Below are positions 8,530 to 16,962 of a stretch of DNA of 64,000 nucleotides, in pieces; the first letter of the stretch is position 1; every line of letters starts with the position of its first letter. The translations under genes and the position numbers were made by a program. Location of the stretch: positions 62,001-126,000 of the forward strand of contig CAYJNQ010000002.1 in the NCBI GenBank assembly GCA_964371725.1, written 5' to 3'. The DNA comes from JAAYCI01 sp964371725. Lineage in GTDB: Bacteria; Bacillota; Clostridia; Oscillospirales; Ruminococcaceae. A model generated the notes under the pieces. That model was not told where the DNA came from. It ran no database searches and worked only from the letters and a program-made list of their open reading frames with translations.

Positions 8530-8766
8530 AACGATGAAGCGGACATGAGATGCAAGAACCACCATACAGAGAGGGAAGCCATTGGCTGCAAGCTTCCTTG
8601 GGCGGTTTTGCAAAGCTCACCACCGTTGAGTGCAGGGGTGAACCCCTGCCGGGATTGCCCGTTATAGCAATGCGAGAGGCCCCCGTACGGGTGTGCAAAT
8701 CGGGTGGAACCGTGGGAAATTCTCACCCCGAGCTTGTGTTTTCACAGGCTTTGGGGTGTTTTTTTT
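8530..8766 (+). promoter_or_regulatory. T-box leader (threonine) with terminator
   Basis: A Stem I begins near 8560 with the AGAGAGGGAAGCC / GGCTGCAAGCTTCC elements. A candidate specifier ACC (Thr) lies at 8619-8621; a second ACC at 8622-8624 leaves the exact codon open. The conserved T-box antiterminator bulge sequence GGGTGGAACCGTGGG is at 8702-8716. The terminator stem is CACCCCGAGC (8724-8733) with GCTTTGGGGTG (8748-8758), followed by a T run. Uncharged tRNA-Thr would stabilise the antiterminator and switch on thrS. Confidence 0.92.
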
Positions 8767-8786
8767 GAAAAAGGAGGCAAATGATT

Positions 8787-10688
8787 ATGAATATTCGATT
8801 GAAAGACGGCAGTTTGCGCGAAGTGGCCGAGGGCGCCAGCGCCTATGAGATTGCCAAAGAACTGGGGCCCAAGCTTGCCAAGGCGGCCTGTGCGGCCAAA
8901 ATAAACGGCGAGGATGCCGATTTGCGCGACAGGGTGCCAAACGATGCCGAGGTGGCCATTTATACCTTTGAAGACAGTGAGGGAAAGCACGCCTTTTGGC
9001 ACACAGGTAGCCACATTCTGGCACAAGCCGTGCTGCGTCTGTTTCCATCGGCCAAATTCGCCATCGGCCCTGCCATTGCCAGCGGGTTTTATTATGATTT
9101 CGAAGTTTCGCCCGCTTTCACAAACGAAGATTTGGAAGCCATTGAAGCCGAGATGAACAAGATTGTGAAGGAAGACCTGCCCATTGAACGCGATTATTTA
9201 GAGGCAGAGGCGGCTATGGAATTGTTCAAAGACCAGCCCTACAAAAAAGAGCTTATTCAAAAACATGCCGGGGCGGGCGAAAAAATCAGCATCTACCGGC
9301 AGGGTGAATTTGTGGACCTATGTGCAGGGCCACACATGAACAGCACCGGCGCCTTACGCGCCATCAAGCTTACCAGTGCCACGGGTGCCTACTGGCACGG
9401 TGACAGTCGCCTTCCAATGCTCAGCCGCATTTACGGCGTGGCCTACCCGAAAAAAAGCGAGCTCGACGCGCACCTTTTGCGCATGGAGGAAGCCAAAAAG
9501 CGCGACCACCGCAAGCTGGGCAAAGAACTTTCGCTTTTCGCCCTCATGGAAGAAGGCCCGGGTTTTCCGTTCTTTTTGCCAAACGGCATGGTGCTGAAAA
9601 ACGAGCTTCTCTCCTACTGGCGCGATTTGCACGAGCGCTGGAATTACAAGGAGATTCAAACCCCAATTTTACTGAACCAGCAACTCTGGCTGCGCAGCGG
9701 ACACTGGGAGCATTATAAAAACAATATGTACACCACCGAGGTGGACGGCGCCGAATTTGCCGTGAAACCCATGAACTGTCCAGGCGGTATGCTTGTGTAT
9801 AAAAACCAGCCGCACAGCTATCGCGAATTGCCTTTGCGCATTGCAGAATTGGGCTTGGTTCACCGCCACGAGATGAGCGGTGCTTTGCATGGTTTGATGC
9901 GTGTGCGCAGTTTCACCCAAGACGATGCCCATATCTATATGACCCCCGAGCAGGCGCAAGCGGAGATTGTGGGTGTCATTCGTGTGATTGATGAAATCTA
10001 TTCGCTATTTGGCTTTGAGTACAACATCGAGCTCTCCACCATGCCGGAAGACCACATGGGCTCTGAAGAGGATTGGGTGCGTGCCACAGGTTACCTTTCG
10101 GGTGCCATGGATTCCCTTGGGCGCAGTTACACGGTGAACGAGGGAGACGGTGCTTTCTACGGCCCGAAACTTGATTTCCACCTTGTGGATGCCATTGGGC
10201 GCACTTGGCAGTGCGGCACCATTCAGCTCGATATGCAAATGCCCGAACGTTTCGAACTTGAATATACGGGCGAAGATGGCCAAAAACACCGCCCTGTGAT
10301 GATTCACCGCGCAGCTCTTGGTTCTATCGAGCGTTTCATCGGTATTTTGATAGAGCATTTTGCAGGGGCTTTCCCCACTTGGTTGGCGCCGGTGCAAGTG
10401 ATGGTGGTGCCCATCAGTGAAAACCACCACGAATATGCCCTGCGCATTAAGCAGGCGCTTTGTGAAAAAGGTGTGCGTGCCGAAGCTGACTTGCGAAATG
10501 AGAAAATGGGCTACAAAATTCGCGAGGCGCAACTCAAAAAAATCCCCTATATGCCCGTGGTGGGCGATAAGGAGATGCAAGAGGGAACCTTGGCCGTTCG
10601 TGCACGCAAAGAAGGGCGCGGGGGCACCCTCTCGCTTGATGCTTTCGTGGCTCAAATTTGCGAGGAAATTCAAACACGCAGTTTGTAA
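8787..10688 (+). CDS. thrS: Threonyl-tRNA synthetase
   Basis: About 633 residues, full length for the family. It charges tRNA-Thr. Domains in order are the N-terminal TGS domain, the SAD editing domain with HTGSHILAQ, the class II catalytic core (motif 2 VHRHEMSGALHGLMRVR, zinc-site Cys in MNCPGGM, motif 3 HRAALGSIERF), and the C-terminal anticodon-binding domain (VMVVPISENHHEYA). AAGGAGG at 8771-8777 sits nine bases before ATG 8787 and only three before ATG 8781, so the later start is preferred. Expression is set by the T-box leader immediately upstream. Confidence 0.96.
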   Translation: MNIRLKDGSLREVAEGASAYEIAKELGPKLAKAACAAKINGEDADLRDRVPNDAEVAIYTFEDSEGKHAFWHTGSHILAQAVLRLFPSAKFAIGPAIASGFYYDFEVSPAFTNEDLEAIEAEMNKIVKEDLPIERDYLEAEAAMELFKDQPYKKELIQKHAGAGEKISIYRQGEFVDLCAGPHMNSTGALRAIKLTSATGAYWHGDSRLPMLSRIYGVAYPKKSELDAHLLRMEEAKKRDHRKLGKELSLFALMEEGPGFPFFLPNGMVLKNELLSYWRDLHERWNYKEIQTPILLNQQLWLRSGHWEHYKNNMYTTEVDGAEFAVKPMNCPGGMLVYKNQPHSYRELPLRIAELGLVHRHEMSGALHGLMRVRSFTQDDAHIYMTPEQAQAEIVGVIRVIDEIYSLFGFEYNIELSTMPEDHMGSEEDWVRATGYLSGAMDSLGRSYTVNEGDGAFYGPKLDFHLVDAIGRTWQCGTIQLDMQMPERFELEYTGEDGQKHRPVMIHRAALGSIERFIGILIEHFAGAFPTWLAPVQVMVVPISENHHEYALRIKQALCEKGVRAEADLRNEKMGYKIREAQLKKIPYMPVVGDKEMQEGTLAVRARKEGRGGTLSLDAFVAQICEEIQTRSL

Positions 10689-10752
10689 AATCAGATGCCC
10701 TTTACAATGGCTTGTAAGCCATACAACAAGCGTGTCAGGGCTATTTAAAAAA

Positions 10753-10780
10753 GGCTGTCTCAATGCGTTTTGAGACAGCC
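10753..10780. repeat. Palindromic repeat copy 1 (28 bp)
   Basis: A near-perfect palindrome built on GCTGTCTCAA...TTGAGACAGC. It matches the copy at 10926-10953 at 26 of 28 positions. On the minus strand it is followed by TTTTTT, so it can terminate transcripts from the ECF gene. On the plus strand it has no U tract. Confidence 0.75.
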
Positions 10781-10820
10781 TCAGGCCGTCAATAAAGCAC
10801 CAATTGCGTCGTCAGACTGC

Positions 10821-10870
10821 AAAATGCCGCGGCAGTTACATATCAACTATATGCGCCTTTGCGGCATTTT
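10821..10870 (+). terminator. Hairpin with long loop, terminator-like
   Basis: AAAATGCCGC (10821-10830) and GCGGCATTTT (10861-10870) are a perfect 10-bp inverted repeat with a 30-base loop. T residues follow on the plus strand. It lies between the two palindromic repeats downstream of thrS. Confidence 0.45.
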
Positions 10871-10925
10871 TTGCTTCCTAGCACTTGGCACTTTCTTGCC
10901 GCCCTGCACTTTTTTTGACACTCTG

Positions 10926-10953
10926 AGCTGTCTCAATGCATTTTGAGACAGCC
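10926..10953. repeat. Palindromic repeat copy 2 (28 bp), plus-strand terminator
   Basis: The second copy of the 10753-10780 palindrome, 173 bases away, with two substitutions. Here the U tract (ATTTTTT) follows on the plus strand, so it can stop readthrough from thrS before the convergent ECF gene. Confidence 0.75.
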
Positions 10954-10976
10954 ATTTTTTCTGTTTCTGTGTTAAG

Positions 10977-11483
10977 TTAATTAAAAAGCAATGCCCCTTT
11001 GGTTGCACGACTAAGCGCTTTGCTAAGAAGTACAAACAAAAGCCCGCTCCCGGCTGCCTGCAAAAGAGAAATGGGAAGCTCTGCAATGGCAGACCCGATA
11101 TTTCCAAACAAAATCCATGCGGCCAAAGAATACCCCACAAGCGTGATGGCACTACCCAGCAGCACTGCCAATACATTGCGTTTTGCCAGCGGATTGGTGT
11201 TTCGCTGAAAGGCCACACACAACAGGGGTTTGATGAGCAAAGTTGCCGGAAGCCACACCATGCCCCCCGGTGCCAGGGCATCTGAAAGCCCGGCGCCCAC
11301 CGCAGCGGCCACCATGGCATAGGGAAGTGGCAGCACAGTAGCCGCAAGGTAAATGAAGGCGTCCCCAAAGTGGATGTAGCTTCCATTTGGGCCTATCGGC
11401 ACGTGAATTAGATAAACTGCCAAAAAAATCAAGGCTGCAAACACACCTGTATAAGTTATTTTTTTCATTTTTTCTTGTTTCAT
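10977..11483 (-). CDS. ECF transporter S component (possibly vitamin B6)
   Basis: A 168-residue hydrophobic protein with about five to six membrane helices, starting ITYTGVFAALIFLAVYLIHV. A conserved GSYIHFGDAFIYLAA segment and ALAPGGMVWLPATLLIKPL are typical of ECF substrate-binding (S) components. These capture a vitamin and work with a shared EcfA/A'/T module, which is not in this window. The ATG at 11483 follows GAGGAGGA at 11491-11498. It is divergent from a MocR/PdxR-like regulator, which in Firmicutes often controls pyridoxine uptake or synthesis, so a B6 vitamer is the best guess. The substrate is an inference from context, not from the protein. Confidence 0.75.
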   Translation of the reverse strand: MKQEKMKKITYTGVFAALIFLAVYLIHVPIGPNGSYIHFGDAFIYLAATVLPLPYAMVAAAVGAGLSDALAPGGMVWLPATLLIKPLLCVAFQRNTNPLAKRNVLAVLLGSAITLVGYSLAAWILFGNIGSAIAELPISLLQAAGSGLLFVLLSKALSRATKGALLFN

Positions 11484-11560
11484 CTTCGTATCCTCCTCTG
11501 TTGTGCCGGGCTTTGCTTGACAAAGCATTCCCGTTTCGATATCCTGATTTTAACAGGAAT

Positions 11561-11606
11561 CTGACCCCGAAACAATATCCAAATTTTATTTTTTTTACGG
11601 GGTCAG
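11561..11606. promoter_or_regulatory. Candidate operator: 9-bp inverted repeat
   Basis: CTGACCCCG (11561-11569) and CGGGGTCAG (11598-11606) are perfect inverted repeats with 28 bases between them (37 bases centre to centre). They lie between the divergent ECF and MocR-like genes, the second arm abutting the regulator's ribosome binding site. Wide spacing of half-sites fits dimeric MocR regulators. Binding is inferred. Confidence 0.6.
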
Positions 11607-11619
11607 TTGGAGGTGTTCT

Positions 11620-13062
11620 ATGGAATTTATAGGCTTATTTCTGGATAAAACTGTCAAAAAGCCCTTATATGTGCAGCTCTACGAGTTTGTGACAAAAGAA
11701 ATCCGCAGTGGGCGCATTCCACCCGGTGAGCGCTTACCCGGCAAACGAAGTGCCGCGGGACAACTGGGTGTCTCGGTAAACACCGTGGAGGAGGCCTACC
11801 AAATGCTGGTGGCCGAGGGCTATGTAAAAGCCCTCGCTCGCAGTGGCTTTTGGGTGAATGACCTTGGCCCTTTGGTTCCGCCCCCGTCTGTTCTTTCGGA
11901 GAAAGTGCCCTCTTTTGCCGCACACACGCCGGCCGGCGTGCAAGCGCGAGAATTTCGTTTCAATTTTTTATCCGGTGGCATCGATTCCACCCTGTTCTCA
12001 CGCAAAACCTGGAACCGCCTGTTCAAAGAAGTTCTCGCAGAACCACTCGACCTTTTCGCCACAGGGGAAAGCTGCGGTGACGCTGTATTGCGCCACGCTA
12101 TTGCCGATTATTTGCGCGGATTTCGCGGTGTGCGCTGCACACCACAGCAGGTGGTGATGGGCGCCGGCTTAGAAGTGCTGCTGGGTTTGCTCTCTCCACT
12201 GCTTCCCGAAGGCCCCCTTGCGCTTGAAAATCCGGGGTATGCCAAAACAGCACGCCTCTTTTGGAATGTGGGCCGGAAAACCAGAGCTGTATGCGTAGAT
12301 GAGCAGGGTCTTTCAATGGCCGATTTGCAGGCTTGCGGTGCGGGTTTGGCCTATGTAACGCCAAGCCATCAGTTTCCATCCGGGCTGGTGATGCCGGCTC
12401 CAAGGCGAGCCGAGCTCCTGCGCTGGGCGGCTGAGCAAAATCGTTTTATCATTGAAGACGATTATGACAGTGAATTTCGTTTTAGCGGCCACACTTTGCC
12501 CAGTTTACAGGGAATGGATACACACGACTGTGTGGTCTATGCAGGCACGTTTTCACGCTCTTTGGCCCCGGGTATCCGCGCAGCATACCTTGTGTTGCCG
12601 CAAAATTTATTGCATGCTTGGCAAGAACGCTACGAAGGCTATGCCTGCACCATCTGGCGGCCGGAGCAACACACACTGGCACGGTTTATTAGCGAAGGAC
12701 ACTTTTCCAGAAGGTTAAACCGCGTCCGCCTTCATTATCGCCAGCGTCTCGGCCGTATTTTGCAGTTGCTTGAACAAGGCTTGCCAAAGCGCTCCTACCA
12801 AGTTCTCAATGCACACACAGGGCTGTATTTCATTCTGAAACTACACGGTTGCAAGGCCGTTGCCCTTGCAAGGGAGGCCGAAGAGCAGGGCATCCTCATA
12901 CAGGCTCTTTCGCAGTATACACAAACAAACAGCGCAGGGTTTTCGTTGTGGAACGGCGGCCACGACGCTTTGGTTTTGGGCTATGGCGGCCTTGCGGACA
13001 TCGATGTGGACAAGGCGCTTTGTGCCCTCTTGGCGCTTTTGCGAAAACACCTTGCCTTGTAG
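11620..13062 (+). CDS. MocR/PdxR-like GntR regulator with aminotransferase domain; PLP lysine replaced
   Basis: A 480-residue protein. An N-terminal GntR winged helix (about residues 10-80, GQLGVSVNTVEEAYQMLVAEGY) is joined to a fold-type I aminotransferase domain (about 110-480). PLP-site features are kept in part: TPSHQFPSG and IIEDDYDSEFRF, where Asp281 would contact the pyridine nitrogen. The motif that normally carries the Schiff-base lysine, GTFSKSL, reads GTFSRSL, so the residue is Arg313 (codon CGC at 12556-12558). Without lysine no internal aldimine can form, so it may bind PLP non-covalently or sense something else. TTGGAGGTG precedes the ATG at 11620. It probably controls the divergent ECF gene through the 11561-11606 repeat. 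Confidence 0.88.
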   Translation: MEFIGLFLDKTVKKPLYVQLYEFVTKEIRSGRIPPGERLPGKRSAAGQLGVSVNTVEEAYQMLVAEGYVKALARSGFWVNDLGPLVPPPSVLSEKVPSFAAHTPAGVQAREFRFNFLSGGIDSTLFSRKTWNRLFKEVLAEPLDLFATGESCGDAVLRHAIADYLRGFRGVRCTPQQVVMGAGLEVLLGLLSPLLPEGPLALENPGYAKTARLFWNVGRKTRAVCVDEQGLSMADLQACGAGLAYVTPSHQFPSGLVMPAPRRAELLRWAAEQNRFIIEDDYDSEFRFSGHTLPSLQGMDTHDCVVYAGTFSRSLAPGIRAAYLVLPQNLLHAWQERYEGYACTIWRPEQHTLARFISEGHFSRRLNRVRLHYRQRLGRILQLLEQGLPKRSYQVLNAHTGLYFILKLHGCKAVALAREAEEQGILIQALSQYTQTNSAGFSLWNGGHDALVLGYGGLADIDVDKALCALLALLRKHLAL

Positions 13063-13066
13063 GAAA

Positions 13067-13111
13067 AAAACCGCGTCCAATCTGCCCGCAAGGCATGTTG
13101 GACGCGGTTTT
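13067..13111. terminator. Bidirectional terminator
   Basis: AAAACCGCGTCCAA (13067-13080) pairs perfectly with TTGGACGCGGTTTT (13098-13111) across a 17-base loop. It lies between the convergent regulator and nitrilase-family genes. A- and T-tracts flank both sides. Confidence 0.85.
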
Positions 13112-13121
13112 AAAAGGGCCA

Positions 13122-13937
13122 TTATTTCATTTTGAGTTCATACAAATCCAACCGTCTGGCCGATAGAATGGGCAATTGTTCACGTATTTCCTCCACTTTT
13201 GCAAGGTCAACATCCACAAGCAAAACGGCCTCTTCGGCGCCACAGCGCCCCAGCACCTCGCCCCAAGGGTTCACGGCCAGCGTGTTGCCGTAGGCCACAT
13301 AGGGTGCCTTTTCGTCACGCGCAGGCGATACGCCAAACAAAAACGCTTGGTTGTCTACCGCACGCTGACGAAACACAAGTTCCCAGTGCGCAGGCCCTGT
13401 TGTCATGTTAAACGCCGCGGGCACAAAAATGCACTTCGCCCCCTCTAGCACCATCAGGCGCACAAGTTCCTCAAAGCGTATGTCAAAGCAGATGCAAAGC
13501 CCCATCTTCCCAAACGCTGTATCGAAAGTGGTGATACTTTGTCCGGCCGCAATCGTTTCCGATTCCTTGAACTTTTGGCCGTTTTTTAGGCAGACATCGA
13601 AAAGATGCACTTTTCTGTGGCGGGCAATTTGTTCTCCGTTTGCATCATATACAAATGAAGTGTTGTAAATGCGCCCGTCCTCCAGCTCCGGCAGCGACCC
13701 TGCCACCAAAACAATTCCCAGCCGCTTTGCCAAAGCCGACATGGCCACTTGTGCGGGCCCACCGGCCTCTTCGCCAAATGAGCGAAAATACTTGTTGGCG
13801 TAGGGGCAGCAAAACATCTCGGGCAACACCACGATATCCGCCCCCTGCGAGGCTGCTTTTTCGACCTGTGTGCATGCGTTTTGCACATTTTGCTCTTTGT
13901 CTAACCCGATGGGAAGTTGCAGCAAAGCTATTTTCAT
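13122..13937 (-). CDS. Carbon-nitrogen hydrolase (Nit2/omega-amidase-like)
   Basis: A 271-residue nitrilase-superfamily enzyme. The triad is visible: Glu in VVLPEMF, Lys in RHRKVHLFD and Cys in GLCICFDIRFEE. The sequence most resembles Nit2-type amidases, which hydrolyse omega-amides such as 2-oxoglutaramate, but the substrate cannot be assigned. The start at 13937 (MKIALLQLP) lies nine bases after a G-rich ribosome binding site; an in-frame ATG at 13946 falls inside the spacing. It follows the lipoprotein gene by 37 bases on the same strand. Confidence 0.85.
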   Translation of the reverse strand: MKIALLQLPIGLDKEQNVQNACTQVEKAASQGADIVVLPEMFCCPYANKYFRSFGEEAGGPAQVAMSALAKRLGIVLVAGSLPELEDGRIYNTSFVYDANGEQIARHRKVHLFDVCLKNGQKFKESETIAAGQSITTFDTAFGKMGLCICFDIRFEELVRLMVLEGAKCIFVPAAFNMTTGPAHWELVFRQRAVDNQAFLFGVSPARDEKAPYVAYGNTLAVNPWGEVLGRCGAEEAVLLVDVDLAKVEEIREQLPILSARRLDLYELKMK

Positions 13938-13974
13938 AGGTTCCATCCCCCTGTTCGATATGGATTGTTCATCT

Positions 13975-14601
13975 TTATAAAGGCAACAGCGCCACAACCG
14001 GCATTTGGGGTGGCAGGCTTGCCGTCATCGCGCCATTGCCCACAGCAAGTACCCTGGCGCCTTCCACCAAGTCGGCCTCTTCCATGTTCTCCAGCGCTTC
14101 CTCTGGCACATTTAACACCACAAGTTCCTGCCTTGGGCTTTCCGCTTGGAGCTCAATGCGATAACCCTCCTCCTCCCGCGTGCTACTCACGATGCTGCCG
14201 CTCCACAAAACACCGTCTGACATCGGTGCCAAAACCGAAACCTCCAAGGCCGTGGCCTGCGGTGGAATGGAGCGTGTCAAGGTTCCGTCATAAGTTGCTT
14301 GCACATACATCCCCGGCGCAAAATCTCCGTTTTCTTGTGCTTCGGCGGCCTGTTCGGGCAGCAAGAACAAAATGGATTCCTGCCCGTAATCATAGCCCGG
14401 TAGCTGGGTCACGGTCATCTGTCCCTCAGAAAGGGCTGTTATTTCGCCACGGTACAAAAGTGGCTCTTCGCTGTTTTCTGCGCTTTCCTGCTCCTGCGCG
14501 GCGGAAACCGTTTGCACACTGGTTGCACTTGGCTCTGAAGCGCTTTCGGCACAAGAACATAGCCCCAGCATACAAACCAAACAAAGGCAGAGTCGTTTCA
14601 T
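13975..14601 (-). CDS. Secreted lipoprotein of unknown function
   Basis: A 208-residue protein starting MKRLCLCLVCMLGLCSCAES. It has a lipoprotein signal peptide whose lipobox is LCSC, so the mature protein is probably lipid-anchored at a cysteine near residue 17. A Ser/Glu/Ala-rich spacer (about 20-50) precedes a beta-rich region. Two similar segments with GEITALSEGQMTV and GSIVSSTREEEGY suggest a repeated fold. No enzymatic motif is visible. Its own promoter lies at 14713-14741. Confidence 0.7.
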   Translation of the reverse strand: MKRLCLCLVCMLGLCSCAESASEPSATSVQTVSAAQEQESAENSEEPLLYRGEITALSEGQMTVTQLPGYDYGQESILFLLPEQAAEAQENGDFAPGMYVQATYDGTLTRSIPPQATALEVSVLAPMSDGVLWSGSIVSSTREEEGYRIELQAESPRQELVVLNVPEEALENMEEADLVEGARVLAVGNGAMTASLPPQMPVVALLPL

Positions 14602-14712
14602 TTTTTTTCCTCGCTGTTCTATGCGAATTTTTGCAAAAGACGATAGACAAAAGCGCAAACTTTCGCAGATGATTGGCCTAAATCAAGTAAACACACTTAA
14701 AATGTGACCATA

Positions 14713-14741
14713 ATTGTAGCAGATATTGGGGTTCGTTGCAA
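14713..14741 (-). promoter_or_regulatory. Putative promoter of the lipoprotein gene
   Basis: On the minus strand, TTGCAA (14736-14741) and TACAAT (14713-14718) have a 17-base spacer, about 110 bases before the start. I see no further element between 14602 and 14904 apart from this and the AEC promoter. Confidence 0.5.
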
Positions 14742-14843
14742 GCAAAAATGGACGCTTCTTTTGCCGTGGCCATGCACGGCCTTTTGTTTTGACAATCCCG
14801 CTTTTTGCTTTCGCTTTTTCGGACAAAAAAAATCCATTTTCGT

Positions 14844-14872
14844 TTGTCATCGCACGGAAAATATGTTTTAAT
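14844..14872 (+). promoter_or_regulatory. Putative promoter of the AEC permease gene
   Basis: TTGTCA (14844-14849), a 17-base spacer, and TGT-TTTAAT (extended -10, 14867-14872), followed by the ribosome binding site at 14890-14898. Confidence 0.55.
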
Positions 14873-14904
14873 AGAAATAGTTATTTCATGGGGGAGGTAC
14901 TTGG

Positions 14905-15831
14905 ATGCTAAGTGTGCTGGGGATGATAGAGCGACAAGTTATGTTGGTGCTGATTATTACGGTTGGATATTTTTTATCGAAAACCGGATACATCGAGCAC
15001 AATGTGCGCCTTTTTCTCAGTTTTCTCAATGTGAATGTGCTCATTCCCTGTAGCCTATTTCTTGTTTTGGTCACCGCTCGGCCAAACGATGAACAGATGT
15101 ATAATTTTCTGTTTGTGGTGGTGGTTGCTTTCCTTGTGGAGGGGATTTGTTTTTTTGCCGCAAAATATCTATTTAAAAAATATCCCCCCAAACAAAAAAC
15201 CATTCTGCGCTATGCCCTCACAAGCCCCAATGTAGCCTTTATCGGTTTTCCCATTATTGAGGGCTTTTACGGAAGCGACGGCCTTCTTTATTTGGCCGCC
15301 TTTATGATTCCGCTGAACTGTTTTATGTTTTTCTTCTCTTTTCGCTTGTTTTTTACACAAGAGATGGGTAAAATTTCCATTTGGAGGCAATTGCTTCACC
15401 CCACATTGGTCGCCATTTTCTTGGGTGTTCCCCTGATGTTGTTGGGTTTGCAACCACCGGCCTTGCTCATGGACACGGCCGACCTTTTGGCACAGTGCTC
15501 GGTGCCCATTGCACTGCTGCCCATCGGTTGTATTTTAGCCAGTATCGACCTGCGCTCCACACTGTTTCGCGCCGGATTTTGGCTTTGCTTCCTGCGCTTG
15601 ATTCTCATCCCTCTGGCCGTTTTGGCCGTTTCTTGGCTTTTCGGTGTGCCGGCCATTGTAGCCGGTGTACTCACCTTGTTGTTTGGCATGCCCGTGGCCA
15701 TTTCCACCACTTCTTTGGCCACCACGTACAAGGGTGACGTTGTGTATTCGTCCAAACTCATCTTTCTTTCCACGGTTCTCTCCATGCTCACCTTGCCTTT
15801 GCTTGCCCTTTTGGTGGATTTTTTATTCTAG
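14905..15831 (+). CDS. AEC-family (auxin efflux carrier-like) permease
   Basis: A 308-residue integral membrane protein with about ten hydrophobic helices in two five-helix halves. The family hallmarks are an N-terminal FLSKTGYI..., LTSPNVAFIGFPIIEGFYG in the first half, and GMPVAISTTSLATTYKGD in the second. Bacterial members carry organic acids such as malate or malonate; the substrate here is unknown. GGGGGAGGT at 14890-14898 supports the ATG at 14905. Confidence 0.88.
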   Translation: MLSVLGMIERQVMLVLIITVGYFLSKTGYIEHNVRLFLSFLNVNVLIPCSLFLVLVTARPNDEQMYNFLFVVVVAFLVEGICFFAAKYLFKKYPPKQKTILRYALTSPNVAFIGFPIIEGFYGSDGLLYLAAFMIPLNCFMFFFSFRLFFTQEMGKISIWRQLLHPTLVAIFLGVPLMLLGLQPPALLMDTADLLAQCSVPIALLPIGCILASIDLRSTLFRAGFWLCFLRLILIPLAVLAVSWLFGVPAIVAGVLTLLFGMPVAISTTSLATTYKGDVVYSSKLIFLSTVLSMLTLPLLALLVDFLF

Positions 15832-15960
15832 AGCACGCTGGATTGTGTTGGCACGGTTTGGCAGCCTCAAGCCTGTTTGCGGCATGTCTGTTTTCGTGCC
15901 CCCACTTACCGTTTGCATCAGGCGTTGCCCGGGGCCAAGCGTTTCACGAAAGGATGCGAA

Positions 15961-16962
15961 ATGGATACGGTTAAAAAGAAAACCCTACAATTCATAAGTA
16001 TATTCATTAAGCGAAGCAAACAGGCCTCTCTGGTTAGTGTTTCGGTGAACATTGCATTTTATACCTTGCTGTCGGTGTTTCCGTTTTTAATTTTACTGGG
16101 CAACTTATTGCCACTGTTTCAAATCACACCGGAGGTGATGGTGGAGTACCTGTCCATTTTAATCCCCGAGGCGCTGCTGCCGGCCGTAAAGCCTCTTGTT
16201 CTCAGTTTGCTAAGTGGTAGCAGTGGCGGGTTTTTGTCGGCTTCCACGCTGGCTCTGCTTTGGGCCGCCAGCCGTGCCATCAATTGTTTGCAAAACAGCA
16301 TGACAGCGGCCTACGGCATTCGCAGCGAACGCAACTATATTGTTCGCCGATTCATCGGGTTTTTCAGTGTTTTGCTATTTTTTGTTTTAATCGGGCTACT
16401 TTTGTTTTTGTTTAGCTTTGGGGATATGTTGGCCTCGTTTTTAAGCCCGGTATTAACCTGGCTTGAGCCTTTGCGCCAAGTAATCGACAACCTGCGTTGG
16501 CCGGTGGTTCTCATTTTTGTTTTTCTTATGTTGATTCTGGTTTACCTCATTGCTCCCTCTGCGAAAGTTCGTTTTCGAGAGGCCTTGCCCGGGGCCGTTT
16601 TTGCCACCTTCAGCCTGCTTTTGCTTGTGCAACTGTTTGCCCTTTATGTGCGCGTGGCCACACGCTCTCTTTCCAGCTACGGTGCACTCAGCTCTTTTTT
16701 TATTCTGATGTTTTGGCTTGAGTATTCAGCCATGGCCGTGGTGGTGGGTGCTTTGTTGAATGCGTCTATCCACGAATTTCGCTTTGGAGAGGACAGCTTG
16801 CAGTCCAGCAAGCTGGACGAGTGGAATTTACTGCTTGATAATAAACTGGACAGTTATGTGCAAAGAAAACTTCGCAGCATGCGCGAAAAGAAGAACGCGA
16901 AGACCCTGCCTTTTGAACAAGATGAAAAACCAAAGGAAAGCGAAGGAGAAAACCATGAGTAA
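15961..16962 (+). CDS. YihY/BrkB-family membrane protein
   Basis: A 333-residue protein with about six membrane helices. Family features include VSVNIAFYTLLSVFPFLILL at the N-terminus, LLWAASRAINCLQNSMTAAYG in the middle and SSFFILMFWLEYSAMAVVVGALLNA near the end. A charged C-terminal tail of about 60 residues extends into the cytoplasm. The family was once called RNase BN by mistake; its function is unproven. The ATG at 15961 follows GAAAGGA. The gene overlaps aroD by eight bases. Confidence 0.88.
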   Translation: MDTVKKKTLQFISIFIKRSKQASLVSVSVNIAFYTLLSVFPFLILLGNLLPLFQITPEVMVEYLSILIPEALLPAVKPLVLSLLSGSSGGFLSASTLALLWAASRAINCLQNSMTAAYGIRSERNYIVRRFIGFFSVLLFFVLIGLLLFLFSFGDMLASFLSPVLTWLEPLRQVIDNLRWPVVLIFVFLMLILVYLIAPSAKVRFREALPGAVFATFSLLLLVQLFALYVRVATRSLSSYGALSSFFILMFWLEYSAMAVVVGALLNASIHEFRFGEDSLQSSKLDEWNLLLDNKLDSYVQRKLRSMREKKNAKTLPFEQDEKPKESEGENHE

